The notes below the pieces were generated by a model. The model did no database searches. It had not been told where the DNA came from and saw only the letters and a list, made by a program, of their open reading frames with translations. A DNA stretch of 64,000 bases, from assembly GCA_941918925.1 (NCBI GenBank), contig OW799233.1, positions 28,588,421-28,652,420 of the forward strand. Reading direction: 5' to 3'. Shown here in pieces: positions 46,370 through 56,310 of the stretch (positions are counted from its first letter, which is position 1; every line of letters begins with the position of its first letter). This stretch comes from Phyto melanocephala. Taxonomy: Eukaryota; Arthropoda; Insecta; Diptera; Rhinophoridae. The position numbers and the translations under genes are program-made.

Positions 46370-47198
46370 ACGAATTGAAATTGTTAGTTTTTATAACACT
46401 GAATTTCTTACAGAAGTGAAAAAATTAAAATACTTTATGTGACCACTGCTCCAATGGAGTCTTATTTTCACATGATTCGTAGGAAGCCAACGGATGTTTG
46501 TGATTTTTGTAACATGTCAATAGTTGGACAACATTCCACTTAAACACCAACTATTTCGAAAATACAGAAACCTTTTTAATTTACTGAATTTGCACGATAT
46601 TGGTATGAATGTATATACTGTTCATTAAGCAAGCTAATTAATGTACGATTTTTAATTAATCAAAAATGCAATCTTTAATCACACATAGCGTCTTAATTTA
46701 AAGATAGAAGGAATTTTTCAATGTGCAATGTGAATTAAGGACACATTTTTTTGAGAAACATACATACATATGTATGTAAGTACATAAGTGAAACTCGGAA
46801 CGTACAGGGAGACAAAATTTATTGGATAACCTTTTTACACAATACACATATCGATGCCTGATTTCCTCAACCTCGTATCTTAAAAAATACAATTTTGACT
46901 TTTTCATATCAAACGATTGTTTTATGCTTTAACTAAAAAAGATTAGTATATTATTACTACTAATATACATATGTACATAAATACAATCAATTCCTTAATA
47001 ATTGCATTTAAACTTTTAACCAAACACCGAAGTATAAAAAGATGAACCGTTTTTTTTTTGTCTACTGAAAAATTTTATTTTTTAAGATACGAGGTTGAGG
47101 ATGTAAGGCATCGATATATTTAATGTTATTTAACAATATATATTTAATATATCCCTATTTGGAATAATTATTTAACATTACATATAAAATACATATGT
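46370..47198. other. AT-rich intergenic DNA, no gene recognised
   Basis: TATGTATG microsatellites near 46755-46780 and an inverted pair TTTTTTAAGATACGAGGTTG (about 47078) / CAACCTCGTATCTTAAAAAA (about 46868-46887), about 190 bp apart, suggest a further unnamed MITE at about 46850-47110. The termini could not be fixed. Confidence 0.4.
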
Positions 47199-48215
47199 GT
47201 ATAATTATATATTTATATTTTATTCGAACTTTTTTCTATATATTAAATTTTAATGTGAACCATTTTTTATTTTGGCTTAAGTTCATTTGTTTCTTTATTT
47301 TTAATTTTATAATTCAAATTAAATTAAATTGTAACCATTTTAGGAATATTCTTTCTAAAAATTATTTCCGATATTAGCCGAGTGGAATGCATTTTCGAAA
47401 TCAGCTACGATTTCATCATCAGCACTCTTTATCGGTATACTACTATGTAACTTAAAATTCCTATTTATGTTACAATTGAATGAAATTTGAATTAGTGAAT
47501 CTTAGTATTAATTTTCATATTTTGTTGAATATTTAATTTCACCTATCAAATGACAATTCATAATTCAACATGTTCATATTCTTCTATATTCGTAATACAT
47601 TTTCGTTATGCTTTCAATATCCATCCTTTGGCTGGAATTATTGAAAACAAGGTTGTATTTTACATTTTCATTTATATAAGTCCATCTAGGTGATAGACAC
47701 TGAACAATGAATTCTTGAATGTCATTAACACCGTGCCATGTGTGTTATAATTATATATTTATATTTTATTCGAACTTTTTTCTATATATTAAATTTTAAT
47801 GTGAACCATTTTTTATTTTGGCTTAAGTTCATTTGTTTCTTTATTTTTAATTTTATAATTCAAATTAAATTAAATTGTAACCATTTTAGGAATATTCTTT
47901 CTAAAAATTATTTCCGATATTAGCCGAGTGGAATGCATTTTCGAAATCAGCTACGATTTCATCATCAGCACTCTTTATCGGTATACTACTATGTAACTTA
48001 AAATTCCTATTTATGTTACAATTGAATGAAATTTGAATTAGTGAATCTTAGTATTAATTTTCATATTTTGTTGAATATTTAATTTCACCTATCAAATGAC
48101 AATTCATAATTCAACATGTTCATATTCTTCTATATTCGTAATACATTTTCGTTATGAAACAAATGAACTTAAGCCAAAATAAAAAATGGTTCACATTAAA
48201 ATTTAACATATGTGT
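47199..48215. mobile_element. AATGTGAACC element with internal 546-bp-period duplication
   Basis: The left arm (TTAATGTGAACCATTTTTTA at about 47250) and the closing right arm (AATGGTTCACATTAAAATTT at about 48184) frame two tandem copies. 47199-47611 is repeated at 47745-48157 with almost no change, offset 546. The 133 bp between them contain element sequence also present at 6690-6770, plus extra flank. Confidence 0.75.
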
Positions 48216-48233
48216 ATATTTAATAAATAATAA

Positions 48234-48412
48234 TCCTATTATAATAATATAATAAATGTGAATGTTTGTGTGTTTGGATATTTGTTACTCAATCACGTAA
48301 AAACGACTGAACGGAACTAAATGAAATTCGGCACATAGATAGATAACAACCTAGATTAACACATAGGCTACTTTTTATCGCGATAATAACGCGAAGTCGT
48401 TGGCAAGCTCAT
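48234..48412 (+). mobile_element. Degraded second-family Helitron
   Basis: TCCTATTATAATAATATAAT at the start, then ACGACTGAACGGAACTAAAT, CACATAGATAGATAACAACC and TTAACACATAGGCTACTTTT blocks, which are widespread in insect Helitrons as remembered. The 3' part (GCGAAGTCGTTGGCAAGCTC) is eroded and the CTAG end is lost. Similar fragments lie at 5325-5372 and about 53575-53620. Confidence 0.4.
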
Positions 48413-48768
48413 CATAACACATCCTAAACGGATTGTTTGTGTTGTAAATATTTTTGTTGTTAATACTAAGTCTAGAAGTAACCACAAAAATTAAACAACA
48501 GAACGGCACGTCACAGAACCACAACAGAAAGTAAAGACTAATGAACCCTTAAGGCATCGATATGTGACAGAGAAAGGGACCTAAGGGTAAAAAAAAACAA
48601 TTTTTGCTCGACAAACTGTAAATCAGCGTTTTTGTTTGTATGTATCAGTATGTATGAAATTCTATAAATTAATAATTGAATATTATAACGGACCTCATTT
48701 TTTTTGATGCATTTATATGCATTTTATTTGCATTATTGCTTCTGTCTTGCTTGTTTTATTTAACTTCC

Positions 48769-48996
48769 CAGCAAATAAATCTGTGACAAAAAAGTGAATT
48801 TGCAGAGGATTAACTGGTGACGAACTGATTAAATTTAAATGAAAACACTAATGATTTTATCATAAGCATGTCATTTATGACAACTTGCTTTGCATTTAGG
48901 GAGTAATTTGTAATTATTGCCTCTACACAATTTATTTAGAAGTCTTTAAAATTCAATTCACTTTGCACTACTTCCAATTTTTTTGCTGGGTTGTTG
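48769..48996. mobile_element. CCCAGCAAA-ended MITE, complete copy (228 bp)
   Basis: Begins CCCAGCAAATAAAT and ends TTTTTTTGCTGGG. The interior has AAAACACTAATGATTTTATC and GACGAACTGATTAAATTTAA, which are reversed versions of blocks at 51420-51530 and about 9400-9480. A target duplication could not be identified. Confidence 0.55.
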
Positions 48997-49080
48997 AACA
49001 TTATCTTTTATTCAGCGCCATCTACCTTCATCAGTTATTTTTAATCTTTTTAACATAAAACAAGGTTTTATTACATATAT

Positions 49081-49270
49081 TCTAGTTTTAAGTGAAGTTT
49101 AAGGTGAACTCGTCGCTAAAACAACTACAAAGTGAAAAAACTCAAACGTGTATTTTGTTAGTGTAAAACAAAACGATATGTCAAAAATACACAAAAATTT
49201 GACAAGTGGTCGCTAGAAGTAGTCAACAGCTGATGATCAGCTGATCTAATAAGTTCACCTTATTGAATTC
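49081..49270. mobile_element. Probable P-type MITE
   Basis: The right end reversed is CAAGGCGAATTCAATAAGGT followed by GAACTTATTAG and GATCAGCTGATC. The left end has TTTAAGGTGAACTCGTCG at about 49098. The spacing of the AAGGTGAAC block fits a P-type terminus. The left boundary and target duplication are not resolved. Confidence 0.5.
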
Positions 49271-49305
49271 GCCTTGCTTAAAACCAAATCAAAAATGGTT
49301 TTAAC

Positions 49306-49365
49306 ATAATTATTTTATATTATTCAGGTGGCGGTGCAAGCCCAGCTGATTATATTTTTGAGCCA
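49306..49365 (+). mobile_element. Solitary P-type terminus
   Basis: CATAATTATTTTATATTATT followed by CAGGTGGCGGTGCAAGCCCA and GCTGATTA has the layout of the other P-type ends here. No partner end was found before the next element. Confidence 0.45.
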
Positions 49366-49418
49366 ATGTTTGTCAGTGCCAAGAATTGTCATAAGAAAAA
49401 AGAGAGCCATGGGTAAAA

Positions 49419-49611
49419 AGGTACATTTATTTATCAGGTAGTCTTGTTTCGTCAGCTGATTTTGTTTATCACTTCAGTTGTCAAATTCTATAGATAAAAA
49501 ACAATTTTCTCTCCTCTGTCATTTATTTCCAATGTCAAACTTCATATATAAAAAATATAAGCAAAAAAATTCTCTGCTTGCTGCAATTACCTGATGAATT
49601 AATATGCCTTG
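49419..49611. mobile_element. P-type MITE, 193 bp, GGGTAAAA duplication
   Basis: Left AGGTACATTTATTTATCAGG and, reversed, right CAAGGCATATTAATTCATCA followed by GGTA. GGGTAAAA is duplicated at 49411-49418 and 49612-49619. A subterminal CAGCTGATTTTG block is present. The first two bases of the left end appear lost. Confidence 0.7.
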
Positions 49612-50314
49612 GGGTAAAACCAGAGTACACTTATACAAGGTGGCGTTGCCAGCCCAGCTGACTATTTTTTTGTGTTCTGGAGTATGTCAAACTACATATT
49701 TAAAAAAATGATTTCAACTCCGGAAATTGTTCTCCGATACGCTATCACCTTATAGCCTTTTTACACTTACTCACATCTTAGCGGAATGCGTGGAAGATGT
49801 TGAAAATGAAAAAAACTTGTTTACATTTGCAACATCTTTCATCCTTCATCTTTCATCTGTCATAATATTTATTGTAAATGTTTGCGCAAATAAAAATGTA
49901 AAAAATGAATTTAAAAATTCTGTATTACTTGTATTAATTATTGCCCTTGGAGAGCAATTATTATTACAATATGCAGATTTTGTTAGAGAATGAAGATATT
50001 AAGATATTTTATTTTATACGACATATTTCAAGTCCACTCATTGTATCATGATGTATTTAAACAGGTGGCATCGTTACGCCAGCTGACTGTTTTTTGCTCT
50101 ACCGTTGCTTGTCCAATCTTATGTCAAAGTTTTATTTATGTTTACAAAAAGATTTTGGTTGTTAAGATTAAAATTAATAAAGTTTATAACTATTTTAAAT
50201 AAAAAAACAAAAAATTTACGCCAGACGTGTGTGTGAGTGTTTTTAAACGTAATTTTTTATATATTGTTTTAAAAATTTATAATATAAAAAAGCCAACAAG
50301 GCCATAAAGGAAAA

Positions 50315-50931
50315 ATGCGATACTGCATTTTATGCCACAAGCAGTACCTGGTAATGGTACATTTTTTAATGCTCCTCGGGACCCAAGCAAAAGAGCGGAA
50401 TGGGAACAGTTGTGTCAGAAGAAGTTTTATTCAAGCACCTGTGATCACTTCTCCAAGGCTGATATTGTGACATCGGGAAGTCGGTATTTGTTATTGCCCA
50501 AAGCTATGCCTATATTGCCTATGCAAGAGGAAACTTCATTAGGCAGTATTGGTATTTTACAAAACGATGCCTTAAAATATATAGCAGGCTATATAATTCG
50601 AAAGCTTAAGCTAGTAGAATACGACTATCATGAAGATTCCCACACGTACGTTGACCACATATCTAAAGGGTTCTTAAAAAAGCCGGCAAAACAATTTGTG
50701 GTAAAAATTAAAGACCTCTAAGCCATATTTTATAAAGTGAATGGATTTAGAATATCACATTGTCCAAATATTTACAAGAACTTAATGGAGAAAAGTTTAT
50801 TTATTGATCTGCCCCCAAATATTAAGAAGTTCTTTTTTAAATGCCGAATTTATTTTCGTGTAAAAATTTTAAATAAGCGTCTGAAACGGCAAAAGTCTAA
50901 ACAACGCATTTTGGAAATAAGAAGCTGCTAA
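50315..50931 (+). pseudogene. P-type transposase (THAP9-like), internally deleted
   Basis: MRYCILCHK at 50315-50341 supplies the Cys pair of a THAP zinc finger. After a one-base frame change the frame from 50332 continues GNGTFFNAPRDPSKRAEWEQ and STCDHFSKADI, the rest of a THAP domain. It then passes abruptly to NDALKYIAGYIIRKL and the C-terminal region (about 50560 onwards) usual for THAP9/P transposases. An in-frame TAA at 50719 is followed by VNGFRISHCPNIYKNLMEKS and the basic end KRLKRQKSKQRILE. The RNase H-like catalytic core and GTP-binding region, several hundred residues, are missing, so no active transposase can be made. The protein could at most act as a DNA-binding repressor if the frame change were read through. 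Confidence 0.8.
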
Positions 50932-51189
50932 AAATTAATTTATAAAATGGTTAGTATAAAAAATTTGTTGGTTTTGTTAAAAAGTTTTAAATTTATTAAA
51001 TTTTTTGTTCTTATAGAAAGTATTTTACACTGTTCAACAACAACGAGAGAGATGGTTAAATTAATACGTTTATAAACAAAAGTGCCATATTCGGGCTGAT
51101 GAGCAACCTAATGGGTACCATGTACTGCACTTCATTATAATAAGTGCGTATAACCAATGTTTCACGAATTGATAAAGTTGTTTTACATC

Positions 51190-51545
51190 CAAGCAAAAAA
51201 ATTGCTAATTGCATTTTAATGGCTTTTAAATTATTTCTGTAAAAGCAATAATTATAAATTACTCCCTAGATGCGAAGTAATTTGTCATAAATGATGTGCT
51301 TAAAAATGAATGCAACATCATGCAAAATATCTTGTACAATTCATGTAAACAAACAAAATCAACTCTTGAAACATTGGATGCTTTTCACCATATATGAATG
51401 AGTTCTGTGTACTTGTTAAAATAGAGTACAGTTCATTTAAATATTCATGTACACACATGATCTCCAATGACACGCTAATGTTAAAGTCATTAGTGTTTTC
51501 ACCTAAATTTAATCACTTCGTCACTAGTAGATTTTGTTTGCTGGG
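51190..51545. mobile_element. CCCAGC-ended element inside the P element
   Basis: Left CCAAGCAAAAAAATTGCTAA, right TTTTGTTTGCTGGG. The flanks TACAT / TACGT may be a 5-bp duplication with one change. The interior shares TTCATGTAAACAAACA and ATGATCTCCAATGACACG with 9000-9515. Confidence 0.5.
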
Positions 51546-53085
51546 TACGTAATGATTAAGTTTAAAGATAAGATGTAGTTTATTACAAAAAAATTGGGAT
51601 ACGTCCTTTTTATATAAAGTCATTGATATTTTATTTTCAATAAAAGTAATATAAAAATCCCTAAAGGCCAATGAAGCTATATTACAAAGAAATATTCTTG
51701 AATAAAACTAAACTAAATGCAAAAGCATATAATAACAAAAAAATTTTGTTTTTTTTATAATTTTAAAAATTGGCTCCCTAGCCGAAAGAAAGATACAAGT
51801 ATCCTTTAAGTAGTACTCAATCAACAAAAATATCCGGTGTGACAGACATTTTACCAAGAGTTGTTTAACAGTATAAACAAGTTTGTGACATGCTAATAGC
51901 AAAAAGACACTGTAATAGAAAAAATATTTTATTATAGCGTTGTAAAGAAATAAATATGTTGCAAAAGTAAACAAAATTTAATTATACTCACACTCGAATA
52001 CGTTGCTGATTAGCTTGTTAAAATCATTGAATTAACCATTTCATCCCAGCAAACTCTGAACTGAACTCTGTTGCTTTTGCTGACCAACTTGCCCCTTGCG
52101 TATACGGGAACATAAGCGTGCACTAACCACATCCAACATTTTTATACATAACGCGAGTTGCCGCGTATCTATTTTTACATAAAATAGAAAAATTAATTCA
52201 TTACTTAATATTATTTTACTAAAAGTTTATTACTTACATTTCTTTTTAACTCGCATGTAGGTCGTCACTTTGATTTTTGTTTACAAATAACTTTTGACAT
52301 ACTCGAGCTCATTACACAAACAAAAATTAGTTTTTTGTTGTAATGTTGTATTTGTTGCAGTAGTACTGCCACCTGTTCATTTCATCATGCATTGTATGTA
52401 TTTTTTTTTTTGTTTTTGGCATTTATAATTTTTTTCTAGTGATGCCATGTAAATTTTTGCAACAATATCTGTTTTTTCTAGTGAAGACACTAAAATAATC
52501 GAAAGATGTTGAGTGGAACAAAATGATTTAGGAACATCTTTAAAAGATGTTGAGATATGTTGACACACAAACACGTACAATTCATATGGGAAGATGTTAA
52601 CATCTTGTTGATTTGATGAAAGATGAAAGATGTGAGCAAGTGTAAAAAGGCTATTATGTAATTACACCATGGGTAAAACTAGGTTTAATGATTGGGTTTA
52701 ACTAGTTTGTGGTTTTAACGTTAAAACTGAATATATTATTCAAAACTTAACTGCCATATTCTTAAAAAACATTTTAGGTTTATTAAAGCCTTTTTTGGCA
52801 GTTGTTTTACATAAATTTGCCAAAAAAGCCAATTATGGCCTAGAGGCTTGGTTGCCAAAATTTAAATAAATAAATAAAACTATATACATAAAAAATATGA
52901 TATTTTTAGTTATTATTTTTTATGAAGTTTGACATTCATATGAGAACACGAATTTAATCTGTTTTGCCGCTACGTGAACCTTGTTTAGTGTCTCCTGAAT
53001 TAAGCAAATAAAACTCTTGTCCAAGGAAACACTTTTTAATTAATAGTCTGTGATATAGTTATACAGTCTGTGTTTCAGACATATT

Positions 53086-55865
53086 ATGTTTTGTTCGTAT
53101 AATCAATTAAAAAGAAAAACTCCGGAACAAGGTGTTGATCGTCAAGAATTTATTAAACATTTAGTGGAGGAATATTACATCAGCACTGATGTAGGTAAGT
53201 GAAAAATGTTAACGATAGGCAAATATTTGACGAGTAGAAGTTAACACTAAAATGTATTAAGTTGATGAAATGGGCTTTACATGATGATTCTTCATTGTTT
53301 GCTTGCAGGACAGGATAAGGCAAAAACGTAATAGAAACTGTATTATCGTAATGTAATTTCTTTGCTTGTAAAACTGTTATTTTTAATACTATTACAATAC
53401 ATTTTGTGTTGAGGTGTATTTGTGTGAAATGAATTGGAATCACTGAAAAACTAAATTTCATGAAAGTACGAGTAGGGATTTTCTACTAATAAAATTATAA
53501 AGTAAATAAACTTTTGAGGGCATCTATACGCCGTCTAAGCGTCAAAGCGCAAAAACTAGTAAATTTTAATAAAAATTGGTTCGGATACCTGGGTTAACAC
53601 AACATGCTTTTTATCGCAAACTAATACTTTATTTTGAAGAAAAAATAAAAAATTATTTGTTATCCAAATAAATTTTTGCAAATTGAAAAAAAAGTGGATA
53701 TTGGTGTAACTATTTGCCTAATATATAATTATTCTTCTACAAAATTCAAAAGGTACTACGGCATTCGATATCGATCAAAATATTTAATTAATTTTAATTT
53801 TATTTTTTGTGTGTAGATACACATATTTTTATTATCAATTAAAAAAATCAAGAAATTTAGACGATATATTTTTTCCTTTTCTTATTTTTTTAATGTAATA
53901 TATACATATTATTTATTGTCTATATAGAAATATTTTTATACCCTTCACCTGTGGTGCACAAGGGTATATATAGCTTTGTCATTTCGTTTGTAATTTCTAC
54001 AATTTTCATTTCCGACCCCATAAAGTATATATTTTCTGAAAGCTTATGAATAGAGGAGTCGATTAAGCCCTGACCGTATGCCCGTCTGTTGGTTGAAATC
54101 AACTTTTAGAAGCAACTATATGTTCCTCAGATCTGTATATGGTATCAATCTCTTGGAAATATCCGGGAATGAATCGCTATTGAAATTCAGCACAATCGCC
54201 CCATAACTTTCTGAGATATGAGAAAAAAAACCACGACCACCTCGTTTTTTTTCACAATTACAACATGCATATATACTGGTTAGAGTAAACGTGGCATCGA
54301 ATCCCAGCTGAGCCAAAAATACATTTTTTTTATGTTATATATAATTTATATTTTTTTTTAATTTTAAAAAATTTTTTTTTATATAAAAAAAATTTTTTTT
54401 TTTAAATTTTTTTTATTGTTTTAAATACATTTTTTTTAAACAATTTATAATTCTGCAATGGGTTGTTTTGTATATGTATGTACGTATTTCATGTGAGATG
54501 AATGGTGATACAAACAATTGTTATTGCATGACTACACGTTGTGAAGGGTATATAAGATTCGGCACGGCCGAATATAACACTTTTACTTGTTTTTTATAAT
54601 AAGAGTTTTTATTAACCATATATGGCCTTATAGGCTCGGTTATGTAAATGAAGAATTAATAAATAAATATCAATTCAAATTTTGTTCGATATCGAGTGTT
54701 GTAATGTCAAAAGATTGTAACGTTCCCATGACAATTCCGTTCCGGAACGACCGAAAGAATTACAAAAAAAAAAAGAAAACGAATAGAAAGCTAGGTTCTT
54801 AGAATTTTTTCGCAATAACCTAATCAACTTAAGTAAACTTTTTTAAATAGGAAATGAAAATTGATGTACAACCTCAACTTTCATTAAGGTTGTCTTTACA
54901 AATTTTAATTTGTGAAATGTTTTCCTTGAATTTTATTTGCAGAAGCTCAAGAACAAGTTACAGCCAATTTAGCTAATTTTGCCTACGATCCTATTAACTG
55001 GAATTATCTCAAAACAGCCAACGTTTTAAAATTACTTTTTGAGCTACTAGAGTCACCGAATGAAAAATTGCAATTACATGGTTCTGCCGGATTGTCCAAT
55101 ATTTGTTTAGGTAATATACTCAAATAAAATACTAAAACTGATTTCTGTATTTTCATTAGACCGTACCAAAAAAATTCCTTACACTTTCAAATGTTAAAAT
55201 TTTTTTCAGGTCAATTTATTTTTTGACCAACTTGTCAGGTATTAAAGTGTAATATATTAACGTTTTTGGTCTCAAGATGATTCATTTAGCTTTTAGGACC
55301 ATAAGTGGCTCTATTGTACATATTGATAGCTTAATTTAATTTAAAAAAAAACTGAATACAAATTTGAATGAAATATGCTGTTTTTTATGTAGCATAAATC
55401 CGTTGTTTTCGACCAAAACTTACTAAATTTTTAGAGGTGATAAGCTTGTAAGAAAATTAACAGAAATCTTTAAAAACTCTGTTTCGAAAAAAATTTAAAT
55501 ACACTTTTTTATATTAAGCTATCAATATGTAGTGTTAATATTTAACCTACTTTAATTTTTAAAACATTTCAGATCAACAAGCATATAATGTAATAGTTAG
55601 ACCTCAAAATATTGATAAAATTAATAATTTACTTTTAAGAACTAAAACATTTGATACTATTCTAAATAGCTTAGCCCTGCTATATCAATTGTTACAACAT
55701 AAAAAATCAAATAAACACCATATTTTGAGTGCAACAATTCTGAAACAAATAAAATATTTTAAAACTGTCTATGAAAGCGACCAACGCATTGTAAATATAT
55801 GTAGTTTGCTGCTAGACGAGTTTGGTACACGCTATGAGCTTGTTGAAGGTAATGCCAAGATGTAG
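53086..55865 (+). CDS. ARMC7: Armadillo repeat-containing protein 7 (ARMC7)
   Basis: Three exons: 53086-53194, 54943-55110 and 55573-55865, introns 1748 and 462 bp, both GT-AG and phase 1; 189 residues, against 198 in human ARMC7. The protein reads MFCSYNQLKRKTPEQGVDRQ, then after the first junction EQVTANLANFAYDPINWNYL (human: LANLANFAYDPSNYEYL), then LLESPNEKLQLHGSAGLSNI, an armadillo helix pair. Human ARMC7 is reported with spliceosome-associated complexes; the fly role is inference. Intron 1 contains a complete DINE-like element (53931-54590). The last exon overlaps the start of the HTD2 frame by 32 nt. The ATG at 53086 is the first in frame in the conserved exon. Confidence 0.88.
53931..54592 (+). 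mobile_element. DINE-1-like family A, complete, in ARMC7 intron 1
   Basis: Head TTTTTATACCCTTCACCTGT, then CATAAAGTATATATTTTCTG, GAGGAGTCGATTAAGCCCTG, the CGTGGCATCGAATCCCAGCT block, a T-rich tract and the end CGGCACGGCCG...ACTTTTACTTG. It is in sense orientation to the gene. Confidence 0.75.
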
Positions 55866-56286
55866 CCAAGTGTTAAGACATCTGAGTAAACAACAGAACA
55901 CAGAAAAGACTGATTTTCAAAATATGGAATTGAAAGTAGTCAAAAGATTTACTCAAAAAGATTTGGATGAATTTTCTCTTTTGACTGGGGACTTCAACTA
56001 CATACATACAGAAGCTTTACCCCCACAGAAGCGAAAAGTTCATGGAGCCTTCCTAAATGCGATTGTTGCTGGTATAATAGGTACACATTTTCCTGGTGCT
56101 GGGAGTATAGTATTGGAGCAACAATTATCATTTCCAAAACCATGCCGCATAGAGCTGGATTGTGAATTCCTTTTGAGTTTAGAACAGCAACGTAAAATAT
56201 CTTATATTTCTTATGAATGTAAACAAAATGGTGAAGTAGTATTTAAAGGAAAAGCTAAATTACTTATAGTTAAAAATAAAAGTTAA
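55834..56286 (+). CDS. HTD2: Hydroxyacyl-thioester dehydratase type 2, mitochondrial (HTD2)
   Basis: A single-exon frame of 150 residues from the ATG at 55834 (a second ATG is at 55852); human HTD2 has 168. It is a hot-dog-fold (R)-specific hydratase: LTGDFNYIHTE holds the catalytic pair Asp53 and His58, followed by KVHGAFLNAIVAGIIGTHFP and the strand SIVLEQQLSFPKPCRIELD. In mitochondrial fatty-acid synthesis this enzyme dehydrates 3-hydroxyacyl-ACP, needed for lipoate supply. The start MSLLKVMPRCSQVLRHLSKQ is basic without acidic residues, as expected for a mitochondrial presequence. It begins within the last coding exon of ARMC7, in another frame, with no room for a separate conventional promoter unless it lies in ARMC7 coding DNA. 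AATAAA at 56287-56292 directly follows the stop. Confidence 0.88.
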   Translation: MSLLKVMPRCSQVLRHLSKQQNTEKTDFQNMELKVVKRFTQKDLDEFSLLTGDFNYIHTEALPPQKRKVHGAFLNAIVAGIIGTHFPGAGSIVLEQQLSFPKPCRIELDCEFLLSLEQQRKISYISYECKQNGEVVFKGKAKLLIVKNKS

Positions 56287-56294
56287 AATAAATG

Positions 56295-56300
56295 TTTATT
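56295..56300 (-). terminator. mRpS33 poly(A) signal overlapping the HTD2 3' end
   Basis: AATAAA on the minus strand 11 nt after the mRpS33 stop. Cleavage some 15-25 nt downstream would fall within HTD2 coding DNA, so the two mRNAs should be complementary at their 3' ends. Confidence 0.6.
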
Positions 56301-56310
56301 AAAGTTTGTT

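Larger units (their letters stand above)
50047..52389 (+). mobile_element. P-element family transposon, degenerate (2343 bp)
   Basis: Left end CATGATGTATTTAAACAGGT, right end reversed CATGATGAAATGAACAGGTG; both start like the Drosophila P element (CATGATGAAATAACATAAGG). The octamer CATTGTAT is duplicated exactly at 50039-50046 and 52390-52397. The left subterminal block is CGCCAGCTGACTG. It holds a broken THAP transposase (50315-50931) and a CCCAGC element (51190-51545). Confidence 0.9.
49753..52653. mobile_element. Harbinger-like MITE, TAGCCTTTTTACACTT family, second shell
   Basis: TAGCCTTTTTACACTTACTC and its mirror (52634-52653) are the ends; TTA flanks both (49750-49752 and 52654-52656). 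Further inverted ATCTTTCATC / GATGAAAGAT blocks lie inside. Without the P element it is about 550 bp. Non-coding. Confidence 0.75.
49621..52671. mobile_element. P-type MITE, outermost shell of the nest
   Basis: The left end is CAGAGTACACTTATACAAGG followed by TGGCG. The right end is 52654-52671, continuing on the other side of the inner insertion at 49752. Read in reverse and across that insertion it begins CATGGTGTAATTACATAAGG followed by TG, close to the Drosophila P end CATGATGAAATAACATAAGG. GGTAAAAC is duplicated at 49613-49620 and 52672-52679. Without its inserts the element is about 150 bp. Confidence 0.7.

Noticed and set aside
54587..54802. 71-codon open frame in ARMC7 intron 1 as an alternative exon
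   Set aside because: No family similarity and the exon 1 to exon 2 junction at 53194/54943 is consistent with the ARMC7 protein.
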